This document shows positions 36,397 to 47,340 of a stretch of 64,000 nucleotides of DNA, piece by piece. A program made the translations under genes and the position numbers. The notes under the pieces were generated by a model, which ran no database searches, had not been told where the DNA came from, and saw only the letters and a program-made list of their open reading frames with translations. Source of the DNA: Epiperipatus broadwayi (taxonomy: Eukaryota; Onychophora; Udeonychophora; Euonychophora; Peripatidae); NCBI GenBank assembly GCA_028023455.1, contig JAQFVV010006199.1:6214972-6278971 (forward strand). The letters run 5' to 3'. Position 1 is the first letter of the stretch; each line of letters begins with the position of its first letter.

Positions 36397-36755
36397 ATCA
36401 TCATCATCATCAACCATTATCAATCCACTGCAGGATGAAGATCTCTCCAAGTTCAATCCATCTTTTCCTATCTTTAGCTTCTCTTCTCCACATCACCCCT
36501 GCACACTTTCTTGTTTCATCCATCCATCTCACATGTGGTCTCTTTCTGGGTCTTTTACAATCTCTTGGAATCCAGTTTAAAATTTCAATTATCCATCTGT
36601 TATCATCTCTTCTAACAATATGTCCAGCCCAACTCCACTTCAGTCTTTTAATTTTTTCAATGAGGTCAGTAACACCTGTTTGTTCTCTTACCCATACATT
36701 GTGTTTTCGATCCCTTCTTGTTACTCCCAACATGCATCTCTCCATACTTCTTTGA
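36397..36755 (-). mobile_element. 3' end of a LINE, lineage 2, with simple-repeat tail
   Basis: On the - strand the segment holds the LINE C-terminal region and ends in (TGA)n, seen on + as ATCATCATCATCATCAACC at 36,397-36,415. Such short simple-repeat tails are typical of several non-LTR families. It is cut off at its 5' side exactly where an inverted-repeat element begins (36,756). Confidence 0.85.
36410..36745 (-). CDS. LINE C-terminal fragment, open frame, 111 codons
   Basis: The frame opens at MERCMLGVTRRDRKHNVW, continues IKRLKWSWAGHIVRRDDNRW and RPRKRPHVRWMDE, and ends WIELGEIFILQWIDNG. This is the conserved tail that follows the reverse transcriptase in a LINE lineage common in insects and other invertebrates. 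Its function is poorly defined; it is basic and probably binds nucleic acid. There are no stops or shifts, unlike the copy at 24.7-26.3 kb, so this copy is younger. The first Met is an internal methionine of the original protein and not a true start, because the catalytic part is absent. The fragment is not expected to work alone. Confidence 0.8.
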   Translation of the reverse strand: MERCMLGVTRRDRKHNVWVREQTGVTDLIEKIKRLKWSWAGHIVRRDDNRWIIEILNWIPRDCKRPRKRPHVRWMDETRKCAGVMWRREAKDRKRWIELGEIFILQWIDNG

Positions 36756-37067
36756 TATTGGTACTTATATATTAGACCTGCTTACCAGTGTTTGCAATTG
36801 CAGAATGCTGGGCTTATCTCCAGTTTGGGAGAGGGATGGATTGCAATGACAGAATGCCATATTAAAAAGTCACCTTTTTATCAATATGCAAAATATAAAT
36901 TTGTACACAAAAATAACTAACATTATGATACTAAATAAAAACAAGTAATTATGACTTTTTAATATGGCATTCTGCCATCACAAACACTTCCCCTCCCCAT
37001 TGGAAAAAAAATACTGCATTCTGCAATCACAAACATGGGCAGCAGGTCTAATACATAAGTATCTTGA
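36756..37067. repeat. Inverted-repeat (MITE-like) element
   Basis: The ends ACTTATATATTAGACCTGC (36,761) and GCAGGTCTAATACATAAGT (to 37,062) are near-perfect inverses. Complementarity continues through GCAGAATGC and GGAGAGGG-like segments to ATGCCATATTAAAAAGTCA (36,857-36,875) and its inverse near 36,955. Each arm also repeats TGCAATNGCAGAATGC internally. A ~75-base unpaired middle separates the arms. No protein is encoded. It abuts the truncated LINE. Confidence 0.8.
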
Positions 37068-39650
37068 TATTTAACTTATTATTTTAATTTATTGAGTTCA
37101 ATAATTAAATAGTTTTAAAACTTATTTTATTCGTGAAAATTGCTTTAATTTTTTTATTGTACACTTTTTTAACAACTTTTTGGTGAATTTGTTAATATTT
37201 CTTGTTTTAAAAAATTATTTTTTATTTTTCATCACTTATTAAAATACTTATTATAAATATAAGTTTAAAAATAAAAAAAATATTTTTAAAATAATATTTT
37301 AACTTTGCAAATATAAAAAAAGTAAACTAAAATACTTAATCTAAATAATAGGTTTTACCCTCCCCCCCCCCCCACCTAAATAACAAAAATGTATTTGAAA
37401 TGGAACAAAATTATTTATTACTGAAATAAGTATTTATAAAGAATGCATAAAGCAATAAAACATTTTAAAATTTAGTATTCCATATTTAGTTTTTTAAAAA
37501 TCACTTGCCAAAGACAACGTTTTGTTTGATGTTATTAGATTTTTCTTGAAGTGACTTTTCTATAAAAAAAAAAAAGAGCAACAAATACATTCAAATAAAT
37601 TCTTTATCTAAACATTATATTGTTATCAAAAAACTTTCCTTTCAGTTAATTTTGTAAAAATAAAAATAATTATATACCCAAATTATTGTAAACTTTTTAT
37701 TTTCAATTTCAATTTTTAAATAAAAGATGAGCTCACATGCAATGACTACTTTGAAAATAAAAATCCTTCACTTCAAATTCTATCCCTGTCTTTATTAAAT
37801 CGAGATATTTTACTTGGAATTAATAAATCAATATAGATTTTAGTTCAAGTTTTTATTGTCAAAATGCAATATTAGCAAAGAAAGGCTGCAGATAGCCACA
37901 ATTGAATTTACTTTACCAAATGATTTTAGTGCTACAATTAATCCAAAAAGCTTCATGTTTATGAATAAGAGAATTAAAAAGTATAATTAGAATTATATCT
38001 TTTGTAACTTTTATTATTCTATAGCATTTAATTAATTAGTTTAAACCTAGAGGTTGATTATATAAATGAACAAATTTTCTCAGTTATCCTGTCTCATTTT
38101 TTTTTTTTTTTTGCTTTACAATCATCTTTAAATTTATAAAATAAAATAAAAATTCAATAAGGCCCAGCCTATTTGAAAGTTTCAGTACAGCAAAAACACT
38201 AACTTCTCATAATAATCTTATTTATTTTTAAACTCGCATTTAAAAAGAATTTAAATAAACTATAATAGTGAAACATGTAAATTATAAATAATATACATGA
38301 AATATACTGCAGTATTATAAAAGCAAAATTAATTGTACATTATTTTGCTAATTTCAATTACTCACTTAAAACATTTTTTTTCATAAAAAATTATTTATTG
38401 TTAAATTTATTACATTTTGTTATACAATGAGAAAGCCAGGAAACCTTGTCAAATTTGGTCTGTTATAAAAGTTACTGTAAGCCTGTTGGAACAATTAGTT
38501 ATTCACACTTGAATATGTATGTTTGAGAAGCTGAAGAGATTCTAGGTGTTTTCTATAAGAAATTTTGAGGCAAGGACTTTATTACTATTTTGGATTTTTT
38601 TATCTTTCAACTGATATAAAATTATCTTTAAATAAAAACCACTTACATGAAACTCTTGCTTTTGTATATATTTTAATGAGCAATGCTTACCAATGTATAA
38701 ACTTCAGCATTTGTTTTCTGTGAATTCTAATACAAGATATTGACTTAATTGTAATTCTTAATTTTAACACCCCCCCTCCCCATTTGAATTCAGCATTTCA
38801 CAAATTATGAGAAGTCCTAAATTATATTTTTTTCTGTAAACATTCATATTGTTCTGGTGATTTGTAAAAATAAATTGGCAGTCATTTTTATTAATGGTTG
38901 TTTATGTTAATTTGATTTACTAAAGAAGAAAAAACTTTAAATTTCCTCTTAATTTTGAAGACTTATATTTGACTGATGGTAGGCATAAATTTCAATATTC
39001 ACTTGTTTATTAGGAATATTTTTGAAGAGATATGTAAATTAGAAAGAGACTTTTTAGTTGTTTATTCCCTATGAATTGTTTCATGAAACATGATTATTTA
39101 TATTTGCAATATATTGGAGTTTGAAGTAACTTTTAAAATATCTATATGCAAGTGATTCCAAATGAATTTCAAATTACTCATTATAACATAAGACAAGAAA
39201 AATAATATAATAGTGAAAAAAATGTTTTGAAGTCTCATGTCTTTTCACAATCCATGAATCTCAAAATTCACCAATAAATCTGTTTACTATTTCTTCTGTA
39301 ACATATTTATTTTTTCATTGTTCTTAATTACTAATATTTTTATCACTACTATTACTATATAAGATAGCTGTTGTAGCTAATCAGTTTATGTTTTTATTAT
39401 TTATATTTGAAATGAAAATGATTTTGATAATTTATAATTTTTGAAATCAAGATATGCACTATTTAATCCTATCTTATTTTTTATTTTTATGACTCAAATA
39501 TTTAATATGAATTGGAAATTATATTTAAAAAATAAAATATAATTATGCTTGTAGCATTATTTTACATAAGGTTTAAGCTATTGCTATAGGAATATGTTTT
39601 AATATTGTTTAAATCCTAGCTTGAGAGATGGTTTTGTAATACAATACCAT
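37068..39650. other. AT-rich non-coding stretch
   Basis: No gene is seen. There are two C-runs (near 37,362 and 38,770), each followed by CAYTTGAAT-like or ACCT text. Nothing else is recognised. Confidence 0.45.
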
Positions 39651-39828
39651 TTTAGGTTTTATCACTCAAAAGATTATCCAGAACTCTTTATCCTAATGAT
39701 GAAAATGATAAACTAAAGAGTTAAAGGTTTCTAAAGCACTTTAGGTTTTATCACTCAAAAGATTGTCCAGAACAGTTTATCACGATGGTGAAAGTGATAA
39801 ACTAACGAATTTAAAGTTTTTAGAGTGA
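39651..39828. repeat. Two-unit tandem repeat (89 bases) with internal hairpin
   Basis: TTTAGGTTTTATCACTCAAA begins at 39,651 and 39,740. Each unit ends with a hairpin; in unit 2 it is GTTTATCAC..GTGATAAAC around GATGGTGAAA. Several substitutions separate the units. Confidence 0.8.
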
Positions 39829-41730
39829 TTTCCAACTGAAAAAAATTAAAACAAAATCTCACTTTAGCTAATTAATAATAGAAATGTTATGTCAATTTAT
39901 TGTTCATGTCCTTTGAAATTTTATGCAACTCACATTATAATAAAAAAAAAAAAAACGGAACAATAAATGTACACACCATTTACTAACTAAACTATAATAA
40001 GATTAACTTTTTATTCAGAGGATTTGAGATATATAATTGTGCATAAAATTAGCAACGATGTATTTATTTTATTTGTTTGTTTTCAATTTTAAATATTGTT
40101 TCTTATTTATCATTTTTTAAATTTTGAAATGATTTATTTGTATAAATCATATGATTTCTGATAATTATTTATCATTCATTTTATGTTTGAATATGACATG
40201 CAAGTCTAGCCATTTGTTTTAGAAATAGAACTTAAAATAAAAAGTAGTAATAAATAGATTATCTACGTGTGAATTATAGTTTCAGATAAGAAACTTTGTT
40301 ATTTCAGAGAGTGTGAAAAATCATAACATTTAATGGTTTTTCTCAAGTTACAATCATGATACGATCAGTAGTTTAAAATTGAAATAAAATGTGACTGTAT
40401 ATATATATGTTGCCAGATTACTTAGCCTTATTTGATAAAATGGCATGTGCAAATATGAAGTTAAGCTAATCTTATCTCATTTGGGAATAGGTGAATATAC
40501 AATGTTCAACATTTAAAGTTTGTCAGAAACTAATAAAAGTTCAATGGATACAACTGCAAATCAAAAGTTATTTGCAAAGAAACAGAAAATATTGTAACAG
40601 ATTAAATAAAGTCTATGTTATTAAAAGTTTATAATAGAATTTCAGTTATAAAAAATAAGTCTGAAATATTTAATAACTGTAAACATATCCAATTATGTAA
40701 TTTAATACATTAATACTGTAACTTATGATACTATGAATTAGAGTACCCTCTATTACCGTATGTAACATATAATTTATTATTTTCACAATATGTTTATAAA
40801 GATTATTTAAAGCTTTTATTCACAGTATAATATAAATAATTAAGTATATGGTTTTATCCTATTGAGATATGTTTTTTTTGTTTTTTTATATTCACTGACA
40901 TTTGTATAGATTGACTTTTGTTCATAAAACAATTGTGTTTTGGATTTGAGTTTTTATTATTTGGGCTTTTGATATTTGTATTTTCTGTCATATTACTAAA
41001 TAATGATATATAATAATATTAATAATGAATATACAAACTGAAAAACAGAAACCAACTTACTCTGAGGAATTATACCATCTATGAGAGTGAAGATTCAATA
41101 GCAAAAGGTTTTTGATTAATTCGCAACAAACAAACAAAAGTCTGTGTTTGGTTGGTTAGAAATGGAAATGTTGAATTCAGCTATAAGATTAACATTCTAT
41201 TCAAAAAACATTAATTTCTGAATTATGTGAATATCAGAAATATTTGTTTCTATTGATAGATCATTCTCTGGACTGGGCTGATTAAAATGTTAGAAGTTTA
41301 TATAATTCTTATAAAGTTATTCACATGGAGTTAATATTTTTTGTTTTAATAATATATGTTCACACATATAGGAGTTGGATAAAATAATAACATTAATCTT
41401 ACTTTATATTATTATGGTACTGAGCCACCATTTGAACCAAGATTTACATGAATTCTATATTGGATAGAATTATATAACAAATAGCATCTTGAAAAATATT
41501 TTGTTTAAAAAGAAATTTATATCCATAACATGATTTATCTGAAAATATATAGATATCAACATTTAATAATAATTATATATATGTAATATTAGTTTCACCC
41601 TTCATTTCTATTTGTAACTGAAATTTGCATATGTTTGTTGTTTGTCGGTCTGCTTAACAAAGTAGTTTCTTTAAGAAATCATTTGGTTATGCAGAGCAAC
41701 AAATGTAAGCAAATTTGAATTATATATATA
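39829..41730. other. AT-rich non-coding stretch
   Basis: No gene or clear element is seen. Confidence 0.5.
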
Positions 41731-41770
41731 CTGAGGTGAGTCATAAGCTCGAAACCAATTGGTCTGGGGA
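41731..41770 (+). ncRNA. Hammerhead ribozyme relic, 5' truncated
   Basis: The core reads CTGAGGT (41,731-41,737) where CTGANGA is needed, a change at A9. Helix II GAGT-CATAA-GCTC (T-G closing pair) and GAAA (41,751-41,754) are present. Helix III is ACC-AATT-GGT, with the cut after C41764 in a GTC triplet. The 3' strand of helix I, TGGGGA, is kept but its partner is replaced by a TA run, so it cannot fold as a full ribozyme. Confidence 0.65.
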
Positions 41771-41878
41771 TAAGAACGTTCCAGATAGAGATTTTAAATA
41801 TTTTCTCTTATCATACTTATAAATTAAGAGCTTGTTTGAGCTATTGGTATTCTCTATATTATATTATATTATATATAT
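41731..41878 (+). mobile_element. Truncated hammerhead-bearing monomer (family B)
   Basis: It starts directly after a TA run with the ribozyme core and continues TGGGGATAAG.., AGATAGAGA, TCTCTTATCATA, and GAGCTTGTTTGAGCTATT. It matches the 3' part of the monomer at 43.78-44.10 kb and ends in another TA-rich tract. The 5' half, including the 5' strand of helix I, is missing. Confidence 0.7.
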
Positions 41879-43774
41879 ATAGTAATATAGTATATTATAT
41901 ATATATAGTAATATAGTGAGGTTGTAATGCATGTTAATAAAATACTTTATAATAAATTTTATTTTTATTTAATGATAGTATTCACTATAATTAAACATAA
42001 CAAGCTTAATTTTACTATTAATGATTTTTAAATATATTATTAAGGCACATTATTCAGAATTATGTATAAATTAGTATTTTCTAGTTTTCGATTATCACTA
42101 GCAATTCATATGCTAATAAAAAGAAATAAAAATAATTTGATGAATTATTTTTAAAAAACAACAATTATATGATAACTCAATTGTGACTTAAAATAAAAAG
42201 TAATATTTTTAACAAATTAACCTATTAAAAATTCATTCCAGATTTAAATATTGTTAGACATTTTATAAGGTGTGTCTTTTTGATGAATTTGGACATATAT
42301 ATTAGGTCAACAATTGTATTTAATTCTCCTATAGTATAATAAAATGCAAAGTTTTCTTAAAAGATGCATATTTAAAAAAATAAGTCATAAAGTCACATCT
42401 ATAACCTAATATAAAATTATAATAAATTTCCAAAAAATCAAATATTTTATAATCCATTATTTATACTGGATTCCTTAAATATTGCCTTCATAGTAAATAT
42501 TTCCAGATTTATCAAAAATGCACACCTTATATAATCTCTAATCTGGAGTGAATTTTCCATAGAAGAATAATTTGTTAAAAATATAAGTATTATTTTAATG
42601 AATACATTTCATTTAATCACTATTAGGATGTCATACAATTGTTTAAACAAAAAGTAGTTTTTATAACATATCAAGCATTGATTTGTTTACTATTTAATAT
42701 CAAATCATTTTATCCCTTCTTATTTATATGCTATTTATGATCTTTGGTCAGTTACCTTTTTTTAAAAAAAAATCTTATCTAAATCACTGACTTTACTATT
42801 AATGAAATCCTTTTCTTTAGAATCTTTTTAGTTCAGGTTTATATAATCCCAATGAACATGATATCTACAATGAATTCTTACAACTTTTTGCACTGTAGAT
42901 CTTATAATTAATGAAAAAGAATTTAGTGAAAAATTAATTGCATCAAATTTATGATCTGTTATGTCATTCATTATTCTTTGTTTATAATACATTGTACCAA
43001 ACTTTCATTCCTTTTTCACAAATATATTTCTTTTTATTGATTATCTCAAGTGGATTAATTATATCTTGATTAATCATACCTTTCTAGTCCATAACAATTT
43101 CTCAAAAGTAGCCATTTGCAACCATAATAAATTGTTAAACAAGAGATAGAAATCACCATATTCACTTGCAAATAGAATAATCAAGAATAATAACTTTTGC
43201 ACCGACCTCTTGAAAAAACTTGTTTATTATTTTTTAGTATAAAGAATATAGAGATTCTGTCTAAGATTTTAATTTAAGGTAGGCTAAATACTTTTCCCAC
43301 AGATGCCAACTTGAATCTAAATTAAAGTTGTTTGATCTTGCATATCTATTATTACTTTGAATGGTGATGTGAAAAAACTAAAGAATTGATATAATATCTC
43401 TGAATACCACTGCAATAGTTCCATAAAGATGAAGATGATGTATCTGCTATTATTAGTCTTATATTCTTTAATATATAATAGATTTAGGATCTTTTTTCCA
43501 TTTTGTGGATTCAAATACTATTACCAAAAAGCTTTTTATGTGCAATGATCTCACTCAAACCCACATCATCCACAGCATTAAAATACTAAGAAAATGTATA
43601 ATAAATATTTAAAAAAATATCTGTTTTGGAATCAAAGAATTCTTATATGGTTAAAAAAAATTCATTGGTTATTTAATTTACTAAAAATGATAGAAGTGAT
43701 TTTTTTTCCAACTAAAAGATTGTTCCTTAGAAATTGTATCATAACTAATGGATGCTATCAAATTATATTTAATA
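41879..43774. other. AT-rich non-coding stretch
   Basis: A TA-rich tandem (TATATAGTAATATAGTATAT, 41,870-41,920) is followed by plain AT-rich DNA. No gene is seen; the short frames at 43,317-43,779 show no domain. Confidence 0.45.
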
Positions 43775-44095
43775 TATAAAGAGCCTGCTAATAGCTCTAA
43801 ACAAGCTTATTTTTTAATTATAAATGCTACAAGAGATAGTACCTGAAGTCTTTATCTATGATGTCCCCCATCCCCAGACCAGTTTCAAGCTATGGCTCTC
43901 TTCAGTGAGGAGCTGGGACCTTAGATTCAAAATACTAACTCAAGCCAAGCATTTATCTAATTCTTAAATAAGAAGAAAAAGATCTAAATCTTCAGACACC
44001 TACATGTTCTCAAATTTACCTCTTTAACTAAAGAAACTACATGGGCCTGAACTTAATTCAATGATCCTATATATTAGTAGGCTTAGCAATTTAAT
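43775..44095 (-). mobile_element. Single retrozyme-like monomer (family B)
   Basis: On the - strand the order of blocks matches the array unit at 5.6 kb: ATTGC..GCCT, TCAGGCCCATGTAG, ATAAATGCT, TTGAATCTA.., then a hammerhead. The blocks after the ribozyme match the 41.73 kb copy instead (AGATAAAGA.., GCTTGTTTAGAGCTATT). The length is about 320 bases with only one ribozyme, so it is a monomer insertion or the residue of an array. A TA-rich sequence lies at its 3' end. Confidence 0.75.
43865..43919 (-). ncRNA. Type I hammerhead ribozyme, family B (core intact)
   Basis: On the - strand distal helix I is TCCC/GGGG with a T-G pair, then a 3:1 internal loop, then TCCTCA (43,911-43,906) with TGGGGA (43,876-43,871). 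The core CTGAAGA is at 43,905-43,899. Helix II is GAGC-CATA-GCTT with a G-T closing pair. GAAA is at 43,886-43,883. Helix III is AC-TG-GT. The cut follows the C complementary to G43877, in a GTC triplet. All core bases are present, while the helix sequences differ completely from the array copies. Confidence 0.85.
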
Positions 44096-44250
44096 TTATA
44101 TTTGTATTTTCACATTATAATTTAATATTAATGAAATGATTGAATTCATATACTCACTCATTTTTTTTTCTTGTCATGCTAGAAGAATTTCAAGTTAGAT
44201 TTAGAAGAATTTCAACTTAGATTAGCAATTATAATTTTTTTTTAAACATA
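44096..44250. other. Short AT-rich spacer
   Basis: It contains a small direct duplication (GAAGAATTTCAAGTTAGATT / GAAGAATTTCAACTTAGATT near 44,182 and 44,203). Otherwise featureless. Confidence 0.5.
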
Positions 44251-45482
44251 TTGTAACGGGATGGGGTGGGAAGAAAAAAAAGAGTGAACCTGGAGTGATG
44301 GAAAAATCATCATCAACACCAAATAAATTAAATACATAATCAATAATTTATAAAAGTATATATTTAGGTAAAATATATTTAAGGGGAACATGAGATCATA
44401 AGATCTCTGTGAGATCATTCAGAGATCAGAAGAGCAACTAAAGGCATAATTAACCATCAACCAGCATTATAAAGTAAAAATAATTATAAGTAATACTCAA
44501 AATAAACCATTCATCATCATGAATGATCCTTCAATCAAAATATAATAAAATCAACAGTCCATCTTGTGGCTGGATTAAAACAATAAAAAATATAGATCAA
44601 CAGTCAACCTTGTGACTGAATTCTAAGTGGGTTTTCTGTAGACCAGGCTGACTCTTGAGCCGTTGCCAGCTTGGGCAATTATTTAAATATAATTTGGAAG
44701 CACCAACTTAGTACCCATCCATCACAATATATAATAATCAGAAATCCTAAGAATTAAAACAATAATGCTGGGACATTAAAACATGCTGATCATCATCAAT
44801 GCTCAGGCCACTTGTAATGGCCAACTATAAACTTAACTTCTGATAAGTCTAAACTAAAATAAAATATAGTGCATGGGCTTAAAAGAGTATTCTCTTTTGT
44901 ACCAACCAGGATGCTGATTGATCATCGCTGGATGCCCCAAAAGCACTAATATATACATTCCCATTTATATATTCATCCTATGCTCGAATCTAGCTCAGAT
45001 AACATAAGCTCTATTACTGTTTGTGACCAAGAGATGATGGAAACAATTTTTAACAATTAAATAAGTTTATTACTAACAATAAAAAAATGGTATTATGGCT
45101 CTTCACATATCAATTAAGCCTTCTGAGTTTGATTACTATACAATAAAAAAAATTATCACATTTATGATTTACAAAATTACAATACACAATTCAAGTTATT
45201 ACTATGGTTTACATATGCAGACACATGATTTATAATATACAATTAATATTCAATAATAACAAAAAATGATTAAAATTTTACATATATGTCCTATTTTAAT
45301 ATGTTAAAATAATAATATTATATTTTTCTAATTAATTCCATTTGGAAAACATAATAAATTTCACACATATACATGTGCATAAACAAAACATAGATATAAT
45401 TTAAAATTAGTTAGCAATTTATAAGTTCTCTTTTTTCTTTGCAAACTAAATAAAGTCAATTTTTGTTTGACAGATACTTGTT

Positions 45483-45585
45483 TTTTTAAGTGTCATAGCA
45501 TCAGCCAGGACGTGAACCCACAAGCCGGGCAACTGCCTGCTAGTGCAAGGCAGTCACGCTGACCTCTTGACCACCAATGCAAGAC
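45483..45585 (-). mobile_element. tRNA-derived SINE with 14-base target-site duplication
   Basis: GACAGATACTTGTT occurs at 45,469-45,482 and again at 45,586-45,599, exactly flanking the insert. On the - strand the insert reads GTCTTGCATTGGTGGTCAAG, an A-box-like GTGGTCAAGAGGTCAG, an anticodon arm with loop TTGCACT, and a good B box GGTTCACGTCC. It ends GCTATGACACTTAAAAA. The anticodon position reads GCA (Cys-like). The length is about 100 bases with no separate body, so it is close to a bare tRNA-like SINE. The perfect duplication implies a young insertion made by LINE-type machinery. Confidence 0.88.
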
Positions 45586-45805
45586 GACAGATACTTGTTG
45601 ATTAATTAATTATCAGGGTCTCTAAATATAAAACATTTCTTTTTTTTTAATAAACAAAAAATAAAATTGTTTTATATATCTGTCACTTCAGCCAAAGAAA
45701 TCATTTAAAATTTTCTTATTATATATAACGATGTTAGATTTCAACTCAAGCAAAAGTTACTTGTTTTAACTTTTAAGTTATTAATTTTTAATTTTAAAAG
45801 TCATT

Positions 45806-46021
45806 TTAAGGAATATTAAAATAAAATAATTCACTGTATATACATGCAACATGTTTATCTGTGGTTCCCTGCATGTATAGATAAGCACCAATTTCTTCAA
45901 GCTTTCTCTTGGTAAGCTTGGTTTTTGGTCCATCAGAAAAATATAATCGAGGTTTGTTGTTATCATCAGGAAAAAGTATTGTAATTTGTTGGCATACCAT
46001 GAGCTTTCTTCTGTAATCCAA
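45806..46021 (-). CDS. Candidate coding exon or coding remnant, unrecognised
   Basis: The - frame reads DYRRKLMVCQQITILFPDD, then NNKPRLYFSDGPKTKLTKRK and LEEIGAYLYMQGTTDKH, before drifting into AT-rich text and a stop. Codon choice is coding-like and the GC content is clearly above the flanks. Possible splice sites are TTACAG just inside the 5' end and G/GTGCTT or T/GTATAT near the 3' end. Either donor would leave one base and match the two-base start of the exon at 33.3 kb. The segment lies in the left arm of the large palindrome but has no counterpart in the right arm or in the half copy, so it is not part of that repeat's core. I do not recognise the family; an unknown mobile element is possible. 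Confidence 0.38.
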   Translation of the reverse strand: MDYRRKLMVCQQITILFPDDNNKPRLYFSDGPKTKLTKRKLEEIGAYLYMQGTTDKHVACIYSELFYFNIP

Positions 46022-46499
46022 GCAATTGTCAATATCAGGAAGAGGTATAATTCAGGTGATTTGTTAGCAATTCATGGGCTGTCTTCTGTCCAGACTTGGC
46101 AAGCTGTCTTCTAGAACATATTTAAGCAGCTAGTTATCCCATTTGAAGTGACCCTGCTCTCATGAATCAAAACTCTGCAGTAAACTATGGAGTAGCTACT
46201 GGACTGATACTTGCTTAGATCTTCATAGGAGCTATGTATAACTCTGCTAGCTATTCTGCTAACCACTCCTCAGAAAATGAAAGCCAAATTTTTGCAGTTG
46301 GCCTAGTTGGCCACTGCTTAAAATGTAAAAACCAGACTCTTCTGGCCAACTCTTACAAAACTGCCAACAAAACTAACATATTTTTTTTCAGTCTTTCTAT
46401 AGTCTTGGTTGGGTCATATGATAAAAACATAGTGACTGTTTTCAATATGTCTAATCCTTTTGAAAACAAGCTTGAAATTTTTATCAAAGTGTGATTGGA

Positions 46500-47340
46500 A
46501 AAAGTTGATTTCAATTAACTTTAATCCTTTGGAATCTACATACATGCTTTTACTCAGATAATAGAAATTTACAAATTAATTTAAAAATTTCAAAAATAGA
46601 CATTTTTACAATTATTAAAAAAATATGCTTATTTTTAAATTTTCAAAATCAGAATAAAAATATTATTTATCAGACCTTTTTAAAAGTTTAATTCATAATA
46701 AAAATTTACTTTAAATCAGAGTTATTATTTATTATTTTTTATTTCAGTGAATGTAGAAAATATTTACTATAATTTTTGTCTGTGTTTATTTCTACTTTTC
46801 CTTTATTTTACATATATATGTACACACACTATATTATTGTGTGCTATATAATACAACTGGTTATAATATATATATATATGGAGACAATTATGTGCCACAG
46901 GGTATACATCAGTATAGTAGTATGTGTGCCCATATATATATATAATGTTGAAAGGCAAAATAGAAATAAACACAAACAAAAAATTTTTGTAGATCTTTTC
47001 TATATTACACTGGAATGACAATTAAGGCTTAAATAATTTTGAATTTAAATTTTTTTATTATAAACTAAACATTTAAAAAGGTCTAATTAATAATTTATTA
47101 ATTGATTTTGAAATTAAAATAAGCATATTTTTATATTACAATAGATATACTGATAATTATAAAATTTCACTATCTATTTTGATTAGATTAAGAAATTTTT
47201 TTAATTAAAGCTTGTATAACATTTTGATAAAAATTCTAAAAAGTAGTTTTTGAAAGGATTAAGATGAATTGAAAAGTGTCATTAATTTTTTTCAATCAAG
47301 ATAAAGAAAATTTACTTTTAATTATGATGTTTTTTAAAAA
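46500..47340. repeat. Inner arms of the large palindrome
   Basis: 46,500-46,880 and 46,930-47,340 are inverse copies around TA-rich microsatellite and GGAGACAATTATGTGCC text. The overlapping open frames on both strands here (46,776-47,021) are products of the palindrome and do not encode a protein. Confidence 0.75.

Noticed and set aside
36435-36755. 106-codon + open frame
   Set aside because: Antisense shadow of the recognisable LINE tail on the - strand.
44251-45460. Solo LTR
   Set aside because: The block occurs in inverted orientation at 48.1-49.4 kb and continues into a palindrome; no TG...CA ends with matching flanks were found.
45483-45585. A genuine tRNA gene
   Set aside because: Target-site duplications, an A tail and a second dispersed copy show a SINE; the acceptor stem does not pair.
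45961-45971. TCATCAG (CTGATGA on the - strand)
   Set aside because: No GAAA or helices; it lies inside a coding-like frame.
46776-47021. Overlapping open frames on both strands
   Set aside because: They are mirror products of the palindrome centre and microsatellites.
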